DNA from: Lingula anatina
Lineage: Eukaryota; Brachiopoda; Lingulata; Lingulida; Lingulidae
NCBI RefSeq assembly: GCF_001039355.2
Contig: NW_019775441.1
Coordinates: 62,001-126,000 of the forward strand
Direction of reading: 5' to 3'
Length of the DNA stretch: 64,000 bases
Each line of letters opens with the position of its first letter. The stretch's first letter is position 1. A program made the position numbers and the translations under genes. Below are positions 11,285-23,774 of the stretch, piece by piece. Under the pieces are notes generated by a model. The model worked only from the letters and a program-made list of their open reading frames with translations. It had not been told where the DNA came from and did not search any database.

Positions 11285-14200
11285 CAAATTTAGTCATTGA
11301 TCGTCTGACTTCAGGTGGACCTTAACTTTGAAAGCACCTTTTCGGAATGCAGCGCATCTCCGTGTGCCGTGGCCGGAACATGTCGTGGAGACTGTGTGAA
11401 CAGCGAGGCTGTCTGTATTGGTAAGTTTTCAATGTATTTTTACAGTGTACTACTATATTAATGCTCAGAATCACAGTTCATAGTTTGAGCAGTGAAGGGA
11501 TTGAGGGAAAAGGGCCAGATGACTTATTTTGAATTAATTGATATGGAAACTCGAAGTTTAGTATGGGACACTCATATATTATGTTTGTTTTCAATTTTTC
11601 CGAAAGCCGGTTGAGGCTTACATGGTAGTTATGTGCTTAAACTTCCCTCAGCAACCACTAGATAATCAAATATGCATATTTAAATGCCACATTATTTGTT
11701 TCAATTCACAGAGCTGTAACAGTTTCAATAACAGTACAAGTATTTGCCACATTTAGAATATTAGAACCCATTTTTACATTGTGTAAAATCACGCCTATCT
11801 ACCAATAGTAACATTATTTACCGATAGGTGACGGTACGGACTGTGACGAAGTTCCGTTATCCAATGTGTACCAGTGGTCAACTACCTCAGCTTGGGGCAC
11901 CGACTCTGGTCAGTTGTTTGTAAGTATGGATAATTTATTGTCCATGGGTATCCAATTAAGGGCTGATTAAGAGAGCATGAGATCATTTGCTGTCAAAAGT
12001 TATTATGAACATTTAGGAAACCTTGGTATTAAGAATTGAGTATATATCGTCTCCCTTATCTTTATTTTTGAGACCTTTGGATTTTGTTTCTTTATTGAGT
12101 TCTGTCTGTATTTTCATTTTTTTTTGTATTAAAACCTGGTTACACCGTATATGTTATCTACCTGAACCGCTATCAAATAACATATAATACAATTAAATTT
12201 ATTCAAGGTGGACGGTCAATGTAATGATATACGGTACATATCGGTTTCCTTTGAAAACCAAAGAAGTTTTGTATGCATTTCACAATAACCATAGCTACAT
12301 TTAACATGGTATTTACGAAAAAAACATAATCAACAAAGGCCAAGTGTTTTTCAGAATATTTTGTAATAAATGTGATATTTCTATTTCAGACCATTTCTTA
12401 CACCAAAAATAGTGCGACCACTGGTTTGTATTTACAGTGGGTCGGCACCTTGAGGTCGGCGTACAACTGCGGAGGCTGCGCGGCACAGTATTACTTCACC
12501 ATTGACAACGCAGAGTGTTCCAACCCCTACGCCATCGATTGGTCCGAATACCACCCCAGTGGCAGAGATTTTCTCAAAATTGCCAACTGTAAGCATCAAA
12601 AGAGTGTTTATTCTCATCTTTCTTACCCCACCCTTTATGACCTTTTAGCATTTAAAATATTTAGTATGTGGAAATAGTGTTTCAAATGTAAAGAAAATAC
12701 ACTGTACGTTCACAGTAAGAACGATCTTGGCATAGAAATAAAGAAAAATACATCTTATATGACAGATGTTATTTGATCAAAGCTTTGTAAATGACCAATC
12801 ATATATCTAGTTATCGGTAATAGTGATCGACAGTAAAACACAGGTTTACTACACAGAATACCGCATATTTTTTTCTGACAAATAACATTCTTAGAACTCC
12901 CTATACTAAGCAATAAAACATTCATATTTTTCACTCGTTTCAGTTTTTGGTATATGCTACGGTATTGGTGCAGGATCGAAGACCATAGGTTTTAATGTAC
13001 GCCACGTAAGTGGCAGTGGCGACCATTACGCGGGATGGAACGCGAGATCTCGTGTCATCATAGCAGAAGTAGAGGGCACCCCCGGCACAAGTAAGATGTT
13101 CGTTAAATATACATAAGAACCGCCTAGGTTTCTTCACTTGTTATATGGGGGAGCAATTATTGTTTTACACTATTTCGATGTCTGTCCAGTAAATTTATTT
13201 ATGGGGCTATACGCATGGATCTGTTCTCGTGCCATTCACCGTCAAATATTGCTGGAATCGCAACGCTTCTGTAGCCACCAACGTCAAAAGTTAAAAATTG
13301 AATCTTCAAGTTTCCTCTTTGAAATCAAATACCAAGAAACAAGTTTTTAGCAGTCCAGCATTTGAAATAGAGTCTAAATCTGGCAACCATTGCATTTGGA
13401 CCGCTGTTAGTCTGGCTTCTAGTTTTACTAATATCTGCAGGCTATATAAATCAACGGGTGGATGTTCAATTAGCTTCAGCATGGATCTAGACGTACAAGG
13501 TGCGGGAACTAGGTGAAGTACATGCTAGTAGCTGTAGTAGTGATTAGATACATGTAGGTAGGAACTAGTACATGTATTGTACCATGTGCAGGGAGTTAAG
13601 ATAGGACAGCACCATCGCGTGAGTGGATGTAATGGGTGGCATTGCTTAATACATTAGAGGTTAAATGCTGGCACACATTTGACCATATTTATTTTGTTTA
13701 CTTTCTAGCCACCTGTGACTCGCTGACTGCCTTTAACCTTCAGCATTTTGCTACCGATTACTACGCCGGCACAAGAAGTGAAAATGCTCACTGGGTAAGT
13801 GATGTTTTGTAAGTTTATGTGCTCCAAAGTAAGTGATGTTACAGAAATAATATATGCTGAAATAAATTCCCTGGTATATTGTTACCTGGATAGTTAGAAA
13901 TATAATAGTCTACATTTCTGTTCTGGAACATGTACAACATATGCTGAGAATTATTCAACGAATACAAACCCGTTTAAATCAATTGTTGTTGTTGTTGCTT
14001 TTAAGAAAAATGGTCCTAGATGCATTGTATCTGAACCCTTTCTGAGCTCAACCTAACTTTTGTCTTCGTTTAGACAAATTCGTACGTGAAGCGTGCAAGT
14101 GACACCTCCCTGCGCCTGCGCTTTAGCGGCAATCTCTATGAGCACGGCAACGGGTACTGCTCCCGTTGGTACTTCAAGTTCAACGGAGCAGAGTGCTCAA

Positions 14201-15329
14201 ATCCTGGAACTCTGGAATTTATCTTCTACCTTCACGGGGATACCGGAGCCAATACGCACAGAGGTTATTCGTGTGAGTGCTCTTTCTATATTAAGTTCAT
14301 TTATAATCTAGACATTTATTTGTCGGGACCACGGTATGTTACGGAACGTTACTGACCCTAATTCGATTAATAATGTCAATCACGATACCGATGTTTTCAA
14401 GAAAACTTTTTTGGTTTTTATTTAAAGGAAAATAGAAACACTCGTGGAGCACAGACCTCCGTCAATGACTGAACACTATTCTATTGTGGCAGTTGAGAGC
14501 ACGCACATTCACTACACAACTGGTCAAAGTCTGTGGCCCTATCTCACAATAGTGAAACTGCTTTACACGTTTTTTGATTCTATGGTGATCCGACTCACGG
14601 ATCGCAACAAAAACTTAATCGCATTTAAGTTTGAGGTGCTATTCTGACCTATCCTAAAACATCATCAAAATCAGTCATAGCGTTTCGAACTAGGCTGATG
14701 ACAAACAAATCATCCAACAAACAAACAACCGAAACAAACAGGCAGACATACTGGCAAACGTATGTGAAAACACAGACTTCTTGGCGGAGGTGGTTATGAT
14801 GTACATATAGGTTAAGTTGAAACTCTCATTTTCATCATATTAAAATTTTTGAAATTCAGTTAACGGAATCTGCCATGGGCTCTCGGCGGGGACAATCTCA
14901 ATCACACTTCATGTGGGGGCATGCAGGTCAGGGCATGGTGTCAACAACCCTCACACTGGTTGGAACATGAAGACACATCTGATGGTAGAAGAGACTAGGC
15001 TGGGACAAGATATCAGTGCAAGTCAGTGAAATACGTTGTGCTAGTGGTATTGTGTATACATGTGTAACAAGATGTACATATGGTCCGTGTAGTAATAAGT
15101 AGTAAAAGCAGTGGCAGTAAAAGTACGCCTTACACCCCATTTCCATAGATTTTTAGATCGATCTATCCCTGTGGGGAGTCTCACTATATTACTGTCAGCT
15201 TGGCCGGCATAAGCGTCTGTCCTGCCTACTAAAAGCTGTAAGGGGGTAATTAACTATGGTGCTGACTGCAATTTAGCGTGAACCCCATCTAAATCTCTGG
15301 GAAAGCACCCTTAGTAGAAGTAGGCCTAT

Positions 15330-15379
<50 letters not shown>

Positions 15380-17608
15380 CACTTAGTAGCAGTAGCAGTA
15401 TGGGAAGAAGTAGTAGCAGGAGAAAAAGGAGCAGTTCGTTTATAGAAGAAGCAGTAACTGTAGTTGTCGTCAAAAATACATCAGTTTTAACCTTTAAAAT
15501 AGTAGCAACGTTCACAGTAGCTGCAAGTGTAGTGAAGCTAACTAGTACTGTATTTGTAAATGTAGTAGCTTGTACATGCAGTAAGGGTAGGTTGGACATT
15601 CATATTGTTCTCTTATTACAACAGTAAAGCGTCTACTCATAAGCAGCTGCATGGTTGATCACATACATCGAATATGGTTTTCATTTCAGTTGTGTCAAAT
15701 GACGGGTCATTGGTCCGCTTGGCTGTGTTTAACCGTGTACAGTCCTACTGGCATCACATCAACGATCACGACGATGTCGACTCCAACATTGCGGTAACTG
15801 TCGCTTGAATGAGTGACACGTGGATTTGCGTTAATTGAGCTTCATCATGATTTATATATTAATTGCATTATGGAAAGCCTTCCTGTTAGTTTATATAATA
15901 GAGACCTTTTGCAGCTCTAATGAATCTTATTAAAGATAAAGTTGAATTGCGCCAAGCCTTTGTTTCAAAAGTAACAATATTAATCAAATAGTCTTAAACA
16001 CGTTTTCAAAGCTGCAAATCCTGAATAAGTAAAGCGTTTAGTACTGATAAGTGCACAAAAATCGTGACATAAAATACGAAACCCACCAATCGCAGCTGTT
16101 AAACTTGACAGTGCGAGAGACCTCTTATATTCAACGGCAGTTATCAATGTATTCAAAGAACACATATCATTTCCGTATGTTAACGTCTGGTAAAGTATAC
16201 AAGACTGTTAGGCGTTTTCAGGCAAGCGTGTGTTTGTACGTGCGTGTGAGTGTGTAAAATCATCCGCGTGCGTCAATTTAATTCCATCTGAACGTATTTG
16301 TGTTCAGATATCTAATTCATCCACTTTGCTTCCTTTGCGGATTTTTTTCCTTATAGGTCTTATAGGACGTCCTTTAGAAAATTGGCTAGAAATCCTATAG
16401 GGCCCCACAATGCCTTGTGTCTTATAAGATTCTATAAAGTCCTATAGAGTTCCATGGGAGGTCCAAAACGAAATCTACGTTAAAGTTACTCTTTAAAAGG
16501 ATTTGTATATTTTTCCAGTCAATATCGTACACCAAGAAGTCAGCGATCAGTTCGCTCCATGTTGTCTGGTCCATTAATTCAAGGGTCTATCACGACGCCC
16601 AGTGTTCCCGTTGGTTCGTGACTTTCAATGGAGCAGAATGCTCAGATCCGGGAAATATAGAGAGTGTCATATACGAAGACGATGTTAGTGGCAACTCACA
16701 CTCAGATTGGTATCAGCCTAACATGAGTAAGTTTCTTTATAGTCTCATTTTTTGAAAAAAATCTGTGAATATTCATTCATTCATTCATTCATTCATTCAT
16801 TGTGCAAACCATATCTGGCAGATTTTGTTTCAGTTTAAATTTACTATCCGTTTTATTGCAGAGTTTTCGCATCACTATATAAGGCTTACCGTAGCAAAAT
16901 CATTCCGCATTTTATCACATTTTGCTTATATTCCTGTACCGTTATCTCCATAATTGGGGGGTTTACATGCAAAAATACAAGCTACGTTAAAAATGTCACA
17001 ATTTGTTATTTTAAAGTGATTAAATATCTCGTTTACAAATCTCACCACATGCAGTTTAAAATATTGTTATTTCATTTCACGGAGCGTCTTCTCTAACAAT
17101 AAATATGAGCAACACCGTTGCGGTTATATTTTCTCTAATACAAAATACTTGGTTATGTACTGTGTAAAGATTTCCCAATACAGTTACCCATTTTCTTGTG
17201 GAATTGGAGTGATTCATAAAGCTTTAAGTTTCTTTTGTGTTGCTTTGACTGACCGCTAACCTTATGGTCAGAGAGTCCGGTGTCTTGTTCCAGAAAGTCG
17301 CCCATGACGAAGAGTCCAGAACAGCGAATTATTCTAGAAACCAGGAGTTCTGCGGAACGTTGGCTCTGTGTTGCTTGACACGGGAAGCGGAAGACGGCGA
17401 TTCGACTCCATCCGGGGACATACACAGTTCTAACTGTTTGTGTTTTTTTCTATTTCCAGTCGAAGGTATCTGCCATGGTTTGAGTGCCGGAAGTATCAGC
17501 GTCAATCTAGCTGTCGGGTATTGTGGTGGCTACGGCGCTGGCGATGCACATTCTGGCTGGCAATCTGGCACCTTTGCTATGGTGGAAGAGGTCTTTATGG
17601 GAGCATGA
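9623..17608 (+). CDS. PAN/apple + three CTHRC1-like modules, secreted protein (gene 2, complete)
   Basis: Eleven exons close to 1809 nt, 602 residues plus TGA: 9623-9979, 11315-11420, 11828-11919, 12390-12588, 12944-13090, 13709-13794, 14074-14272, 14860-15021, 15690-15793, 16519-16726, 17460-17608. The ATG at 9623 opens a hydrophobic signal peptide (IIVIVASLLLSSLSFV, residues 7-22) with likely cleavage near residue 24. A PAN/apple domain spans about residues 30-113, with Cys spacing ending TCHLVDVS and AAGC. A six-Cys segment follows, then three CTHRC1-like modules with conserved GAECS and GW features. No collagen repeat or transmembrane segment is seen. The gene lies head-to-tail with gene 1. 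Its 5' half is nearly identical to gene 1 while modules 3-4 have diverged clearly. Expected role: extracellular matrix or secreted recognition protein; ligand unknown. The uninterrupted frame across ten predicted introns is strong support. Confidence 0.9.
11206..11284. repeat. (CT)n-(AT)n-(GA)n composite microsatellite, gene 2 intron
   Basis: Homologue of the tract at 1327-1404, with a shorter CT run and a longer GA run. It lies just upstream of the acceptor at 11315. Confidence 0.9.
11828..13090 (+). other. CTHRC1-like module 1 of gene 2
   Basis: Exons 11828-11919, 12390-12588 and 12944-13090. The only clear residue change from gene 1 in the middle exon is Asn for Lys in TKNSATTGLYLQW. Confidence 0.85.
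13709..15021 (+). other. CTHRC1-like module 2 of gene 2 (equivalent to module 3 of gene 1)
   Basis: Exons 13709-13794, 14074-14272 and 14860-15021. The core is CSRWYFKFNGAECSNPG. The third exon starts NGICHGLSAG instead of DAICNGISAG. Introns here are unlike those of gene 1, in contrast to the upstream half. Confidence 0.85.
15131..15311. mobile_element. MITE, CACCCC-ended family, copy 1 (gene 2 intron)
   Basis: About 180 bp running from CACCCCATTTCCATAGATTT, with TAGATCGATCTA close by, to a terminus reading AGATTTAGATGGGG on the other strand. It shares internal sequence with 57638-57863 (opposite orientation) and 34038-34247. TTA occurs at both borders, a possible 3-bp duplication. The corresponding intron of gene 1 (6774-7308) lacks it. 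Confidence 0.75.
15325..15400. repeat. (AGT)n microsatellite
   Basis: AGT trinucleotide run in the gene 2 intron, abutting the MITE. Read on the minus strand it gives a poly-Leu pseudo-ORF. Confidence 0.9.
16340..16465. repeat. Cluster of CCTATAG / CTTATA motifs in a gene 2 intron
   Basis: Short direct and inverted repeats (TCTTATAGG, TCCTATAGGG, TCTTATAAG, TCCTATAGAG) are concentrated in about 125 bases before the acceptor at 16519. A local hairpin-prone patch of unknown role. Confidence 0.5.
16769..16801. repeat. (ATTC)n microsatellite
   Basis: Eight or so ATTC units in the last intron of gene 2. Confidence 0.85.
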
Positions 17609-19870
17609 TTGATGGATATACGATACAGCACGGATCGAACTTTACGCAATTAAAGACAAACGGAAATATGAAAATAAGACTCACTCTGCTACACGTACAT
17701 AAGATGATGGAAATTTGTGAATTTCAATTGGATTTTAGTGGTCATTCTTGTTGATGCAGTGATTTTATCATGTTTGTCTTTGTCTAAGGCTCTGACAGTT
17801 TTAGTTTGGATGTCAAGTATTGACACTTGGAGGTTAAGCGGTGCATAAGGCGTCGGATTTTTTATTTATTTATAAGTCTAACGGAACAATTTCAGAATCC
17901 TCTAAGGTTGTTTTTTTTTCTGTAAAAGCACCTTTATTTTAGATGACGATTACACCGTATTATTAATTTATGGATCATATGTTGTTTCCAGCTCGTTCGA
18001 AATATCTCATATCTCTAGATAAGTGACAAGGTATGCAATCCACGTGTACCGCTCCTGTCAATTTAAAGATTGGTTTAATCAAAATAAAGAAATAAAATAC
18101 TATCAGTGTTATTTAACTGTGATATTTGGCTGTTTTTAAGCAGATTTTAGATCACATGAGGTGGGGTACAACCCCCAACTAATATCATGCTTGGGCGTTT
18201 ATATTCAGACTCGAGGGAGGGGGGTCGGTTTGTGAGAGGGGCCGTCTTCACCGCCGTTTATTTCAGGGGCACATTGGGGTATACGTTTGGCTTAAAGAAA
18301 GCCCCCTTCTTCCCCCTCTTTTTGTGCTTAGGACTGAAGTTTTTGAACAACTGTGTCGGGATTTGGAGGGGTGGGGGTCAATTGCGTGTAAGGCCCATCC
18401 CACGTAGGGTTCATCCCCAATGAAACTATCGTCCTACGTAGATCGATCCTACTCGACGGGCACTCCCGCTGAAAGCAATCAGATTAACAAATTAACACGC
18501 CCCCCCCCCCCCCCCCCCATTTTGGCGTTGAGTAGAATAGAGATAAAAGCTGGTGGTTATACGAGAACGTTGCAGAAAGAGACGAGGTCTTTTTTTAAAA
18601 TCTGCTGATGTCATTGCATTCAGCGAGAGTCCCCGCGGAGTTGGGTTTATCTACGCTACGATAGTTTCACTGGGAAACACCCCAATGACCTGCAAAGTAT
18701 TGCCGTCGGTTACAAGCGCTGTCGATTGGAGGCACTCTTAGGTAGTAAAGGTATTGTATTGTCGGATTTTAGTAACTGCATAAAAAATCGATCAGTAATA
18801 AGAAATATGAGAAGGCGTATTATTCAGACTTCTGTCACTTTTCAGAGAAAGGACCTGTTTAACTTGTTCGGTGTTGGCTGGGCATCAGATTGTAAGACTC
18901 TTTTACAATCTGGACTGAAACCTAGTGTTGAAATAAACAAGCCTTCATTTCAGCCAAATGATAGTTTATCTTTTTTATTACGAAATTAATATCTATTATA
19001 ATACATAACATTCTAAAGCAACTTACTTGTGCGTAGGACTGAGCTAGAAACGTAGGACGGTGCAGCAGGAAGTAGACATATCTAACTATATACCATGGCA
19101 AAGGGCACAGTTGTCCAGTAATCAAGAGAGAATACATTTCAAATTACATGTGTCAAGAACGAATAGTTTTGTATCAGAAAGAAAAAAAAAACACGTGAAA
19201 AATTAGATGAGATTAACATATCCTATTACATGTAAATCATTATCAGCCACTAGTGTCTCCTAGCTATAACAAAGTGAATCTTACTATTACCAAAGAACAG
19301 GGTATAACAACCTGGTCACAATCGTACATGCACAAGCTATGATCCGGTATGTCGACGAACAAAGACAATGGAATATATATTCTGATTTACATACAAGAAT
19401 GGACAAAAATAGCTAAGATACATTAAAGGATAGTTACATATATATTTCTATCACAAGATTAATAATTATAACAAAAAATTATTCTTATAAGGGACATTCC
19501 ATTTAAACAGCGCTATGTGCAGTATAATTTAAGGCCTAAAATTACAGTTAATTAAGATCTAAAAATGACAAATTGAAATCTAAAATGACAAACTAAGAGA
19601 TACGTATTACAAAATAAATTACGTACTGGAGTCCTACAAATATGATTCTAAGGGTAACTGGTGAAAATTACAAAATTAAACATATTTTGGTTCTTGTTTT
19701 GTGACTGCCTCAAGAACTAACCATAAAGTGTTAACAAAATTCTCATAACAGTAACGTTTATAAATAATTATAACTAATTTTTATAACAAATATAAAGTAT
19801 TTAGTCAATAATATTATGCTTCACTTATCACCTTGAAAAAAAAAATATATATATATAGTTATATATATAG

Positions 19871-19912
<42 letters not shown>

Positions 19913-20210
19913 CTCGCAGTCAACTAAGGTGTTCTATACAGTTATGCATGCATGTATATCCTGGATAACTTAAACACGGTTGTCAGTGGAAAACAGAATT
20001 TGTGACCTTTTATTTCTCAGAAACATTTCAAATAAATGTTTTGAAGTGTTTTCATTTATAAATTATTCTTCGAAATTACGAACAATATTTTGCTTCGAGA
20101 ATGCTAATGCACGTAGATAATCTTTAATCTGGGGCAGGCGGCTTTGAGATACCAAGATTCCCATATTTCTGACGGTCTGAGGCGACCCCTTCCTCTTGGA
20201 GACACTTATA
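17609..20210. other. Intergenic region, low complexity and older segmental duplication
   Basis: Contains the 3' flank of gene 2, including AATAAA at 18083-18088, a poly-C run near 18501-18519 and an AT run at 19838-19911. From about 17866 rightward it matches 39262-41568, the flank of GPCR copy C, so it belongs to the duplicated GPCR segment. I find no supported gene. Confidence 0.55.
19838..19911. repeat. (AT)n tract
   Basis: Long AT dinucleotide run, interrupted by AGTT units at its left end. Confidence 0.95.
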
Positions 20211-21611
20211 CTAGTGCATCTCATTCAATGGATGGACTCTGTTGTGAAGTGATCTACAATCGCAACTGCAGTTTCCGGGAAGAAACATCGTTGACATTTC
20301 TTTACGAAAACCGCTATGTGTGGCCAAGTAAATTGGCAGATTGACGCAATTATTGGCGCTCTTAATACTGTAAAAAATGATAGCAAGATTCTGTATAACA
20401 TCGTCGCGCATTAACCCTAACGCTCCCATCATAACCGCTACTGCATGTGGGAGACACAGGGTGAGCATTGCTATGGTGTTTACTGAAACAGCCACGCTGA
20501 CTGCATTCTGCTTTTGTTGTGATGTTGAAGAAAGAGGTGGCTGATTATTGCGGGAACAGACCGAACGGAGGAGAGAGATGGCGGAAAACAGTTGCAGCAC
20601 CAATGGCAGACAAGTGCAAAGTATTTCAATTGGCACTGCCCAGATACGCATCTCTACTCGATGTACGGTAGTGAGATATCGAGGGACCGCCATAACAATA
20701 GCGCTTATCAGGCCTAAAGCAGGGACGGCTATTTTGTTCATCAAGTTTATCTGCTTCTTGCGAGAATACACCTTTACAGGGTGGGTTATGACGAGAGCCC
20801 GAAACACCGACATGTATGTTAAAACGAGAAAAGAAAGATAACTGCAAATGCCCGCCAAACAATTACTGACGCATAGAACATCATCGTAATATTCACCAAG
20901 TCGGTAAAGGTTATGAGACAAGAGAGAGACAAAATGAAACGGAAAAAGACATATCTCCTACATCAGATCAACCGCAGAAAGAACAATAAAAAGACCTAGA
21001 AAATTCGTGTCCTTCTTTGCCTTTAGTCGAATCCAGATAATCATGTTAATCAAATTGGTTACAACCGACCAAGCCCTAACAACATAACTGATGTAAATTA
21101 GTTTCCGATTCGACGCAGAAACCAGAGATAATGATTTGTATCTACAGTCCCACCGTAAACGAGAAAACATAGACAGACCTTTCGACAAACGTGGTCTTTT
21201 TTCGTGGTGCAATCCCTTTCCATTCAAACGCGTTTCATTTTCAAAATACGGTCCGTTGCCAATAGGCTCAAACGCACCGTTATCCCAGTTGGGACTAGTA
21301 TCATTCAAATTGTCTGGCGTTGACAGAAGTCGTCTCCGGCGGTTGCCATTTTTTCTTGTGATAAGTTGGAAATCGTAATAATACCGCTGCCACTGTTTAC
21401 TGTACTGAGGACCGGCCCGAAGGTTATACCCTTGGGGTGCAACATTCCATCCACGTAAGCCTTCCTTGGTTTGCGTTCCATGGCCAGTTAGCGTGTTGGT
21501 ACCATAGACGGGTTTCGAGAGGAATGGCGTAGGAAACGCTTCTGCCTGCCCAAGGCTCCATTCCAGTTTGCCAAGAGAATGGTTGCCAATTATCTGGGAC
21601 TGACCAAGTAC

Positions 21612-23774
21612 CTACGAATGTAAAACTAGAATGTAGGAATAATGGTATATTGGATAAATGAAGACTTTAAAAACAAACCTACAGACAAATGAGTAACAAA
21701 AATATGGAACGAGATTGGTAGTCCAGATTGTTTTTGTGAGGTGGCAAAACATACTTTTTATCGCATTGGATTTTGCCAAAAGGGTCCAAAAATGACTTAA
21801 GATATGCCCCAGCGATTTCAGTCGAATGTAGATATGCTATGGTCCTGGTAAAAGTCAAAGAAATTTAGAAAAGAACATGCACCATATCCAATTTGTTGTA
21901 CAGAGAACGCTCAGCAAGAAAATTAATGAAAATGTAGATCCAGAGAGAGTTTAAATAGAAATACAACAGGCTAATCACCATAAAAAAGGAAATTAAGTAT
22001 GGATGTTAAAATCATGGGGGGGGGGGGGGGGGCTGCACCGCTAACGTATCAATCTTCAAGAAACCGCAGGGAAGGCGTGCGGCAACTGCACTGAGACCAA
22101 AAAGGGCACCGTACGAATTTTTTAAACGACTAACTCTACCTGAGGTGAAAGTCATCTCGGAGTAACGGCACAGTACCCGCAAATAATGTGAAAAAAAAAA
22201 TACTCGCCGTAGGCACTTACGATGTGATAAAAAAAACCCTTAAATATCGTAATATATCAATTCACGACGTCAGTGGTAACCTAGGCTAAATTAGAGAAAA
22301 AATAATTATGAACTGAAAGGCAGGCACACACACATACACACACACACACACACACACAAAACTGAATTGTCAAACTTCCTCCTCTGCTCTGACCAGTGTC
22401 AAGATGCAGATAAGAGGGGATTACGAAACCCGCATCAGTGATTTAACGCAGATTTTCTTTTTTAACTCAGAAAATGGTCCCTCATACATACAGTGTCAGT
22501 AGGCGACAAGACAATACATTAACACATGACAGTGCATTATAACTCTTGGTTGGTCACTGTACTGATTAAAAAAAACTAGCTAATCTGATTAACGATTTTT
22601 AAATCCTTTGAGTTTGTCCAGTAAAAAAAGTCATTTTTATTTGATTTCCCACTAAAAATTGCTCGCCGTAGCCACTTGCGATGTCCAAAAAGTCGTGCGA
22701 AAAATTGTTAACCACTCCATCGTAAGCCGCCCATGGCAAATAAAACCTAGGCGTAAATTGAGAACAAGTGATAATGAGGTGGAAGGTAGGCGGCAATAAT
22801 GATCAGAGCATATCACACCTAATAACTTGGCATATTCTGATATAGCTCAGTATTTTCATATGTGTAAGGATTTGAATGAGAGGCATCGTGAATACATGTA
22901 CATACAAAGATACATGTAGTTATTTATTTATTTGCCAATTTAACAGAAATTGCAGTTACTTTTTTGCGTTAATATATAATAGTGTTAGAAGTAACATAGG
23001 CAACGCTGTTATTATGTAAGAATAAAACTTAATCAATTTATTATTATTATTATTAAAATAACAATACTTTAAATTAACATCTTGTGCATTATGTTATAGT
23101 CTCCAACAAATATTTAAAATAACTTTAATGCAATTCAGGATGTGCTTTGGTCAATAAACTTTAACGAGATTAATAGATAGTATAGCTATTTCAATATCCA
23201 AAATGAGGGAACTATCCTACATGTATTTCATTTGCCTGTCAACTCTTTCATTACATCAAAATAGAAACTGTTATTAAATAATTTGCTACCCTATGTTGTT
23301 CCTCTGATATGACAAATTTAAGGCTTAGTTTCACTGAGATCGTGCTAGTTTTAAATATGTGGGAAAAACATTTTTTAAAGCTAAAGCAATTAAATGTGTC
23401 TTAAAACTGAGTACTTTATCTCATATCTCTACAACAGAAACACTGCGTGATTTGTACAGCCGTCGTATTCACTACACGTACACACGCACACACACACGTG
23501 CTTCACTGCGTGTATTCATAATAGGTGAGGCAGCTACCCCAAAACAATAGAATCGGGATAAGAAGGCTGTGCTCCATCTTGTGTCATACGCTTTTGTAAA
23601 TTGAGTCATGTAAGAAAATAATAATAAAGAAAATTAAAAAACTAAGATTCAAAAGATTTAACAAAACATGCTATGGCAAATCTGAATACAGACACTATCG
23701 TTATTGAGATTAGATTTCAATTCAAGGAAAAACGCTCACAGAAAAAGATAGTGACAGAGAAAAATGTTGCTTAC
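21612..23774 (-). other. GPCR copy A intron
   Basis: About 2.2 kb between donor GTAAGC and acceptor CGTAG. It holds a poly-G run near 22017-22032, a CA run at 22322-22359 and the empty TA site (22787-22788) that in copy C carries a Tc1/mariner insertion. No coding sequence seen. Confidence 0.7.
22322..22360. repeat. (CA)n microsatellite
   Basis: CA run in the GPCR A intron. The homologous run in copy B (29335-29368) has a different length. Confidence 0.9.

Larger units (their letters stand above)
15690..17608 (+). other. CTHRC1-like module 3 of gene 2 (C-terminal)
   Basis: Exons 15690-15793, 16519-16726 and 17460-17608. It carries CSRWFVTFNGAECSDPG, GICHGLSAGSISV and the C-terminal MVEEVFMGA. 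It is equivalent to module 4 of gene 1, with many substitutions. Confidence 0.85.

Noticed and set aside
15273-15599. Minus-strand frame with a long poly-Leu stretch
   Set aside because: It is the AGT microsatellite read in the opposite strand, inside an intron of gene 2.
18187-18989. Short plus-strand frames around the poly-C run
   Set aside because: The homologous segment at 39.5-40.3 kb does not keep these frames, so they are not under coding constraint.
20548-20841. Plus-strand frame inside GPCR A (also 41906-42199 in C)
   Set aside because: Antisense shadow of the receptor exon. Its conservation is explained by the sense strand.
20958-20960. TAG/TAA in the GPCR copies as programmed readthrough or recoding
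   Set aside because: The two stops are at different sites and differ from the other copies by simple substitution; no known readthrough context is visible.
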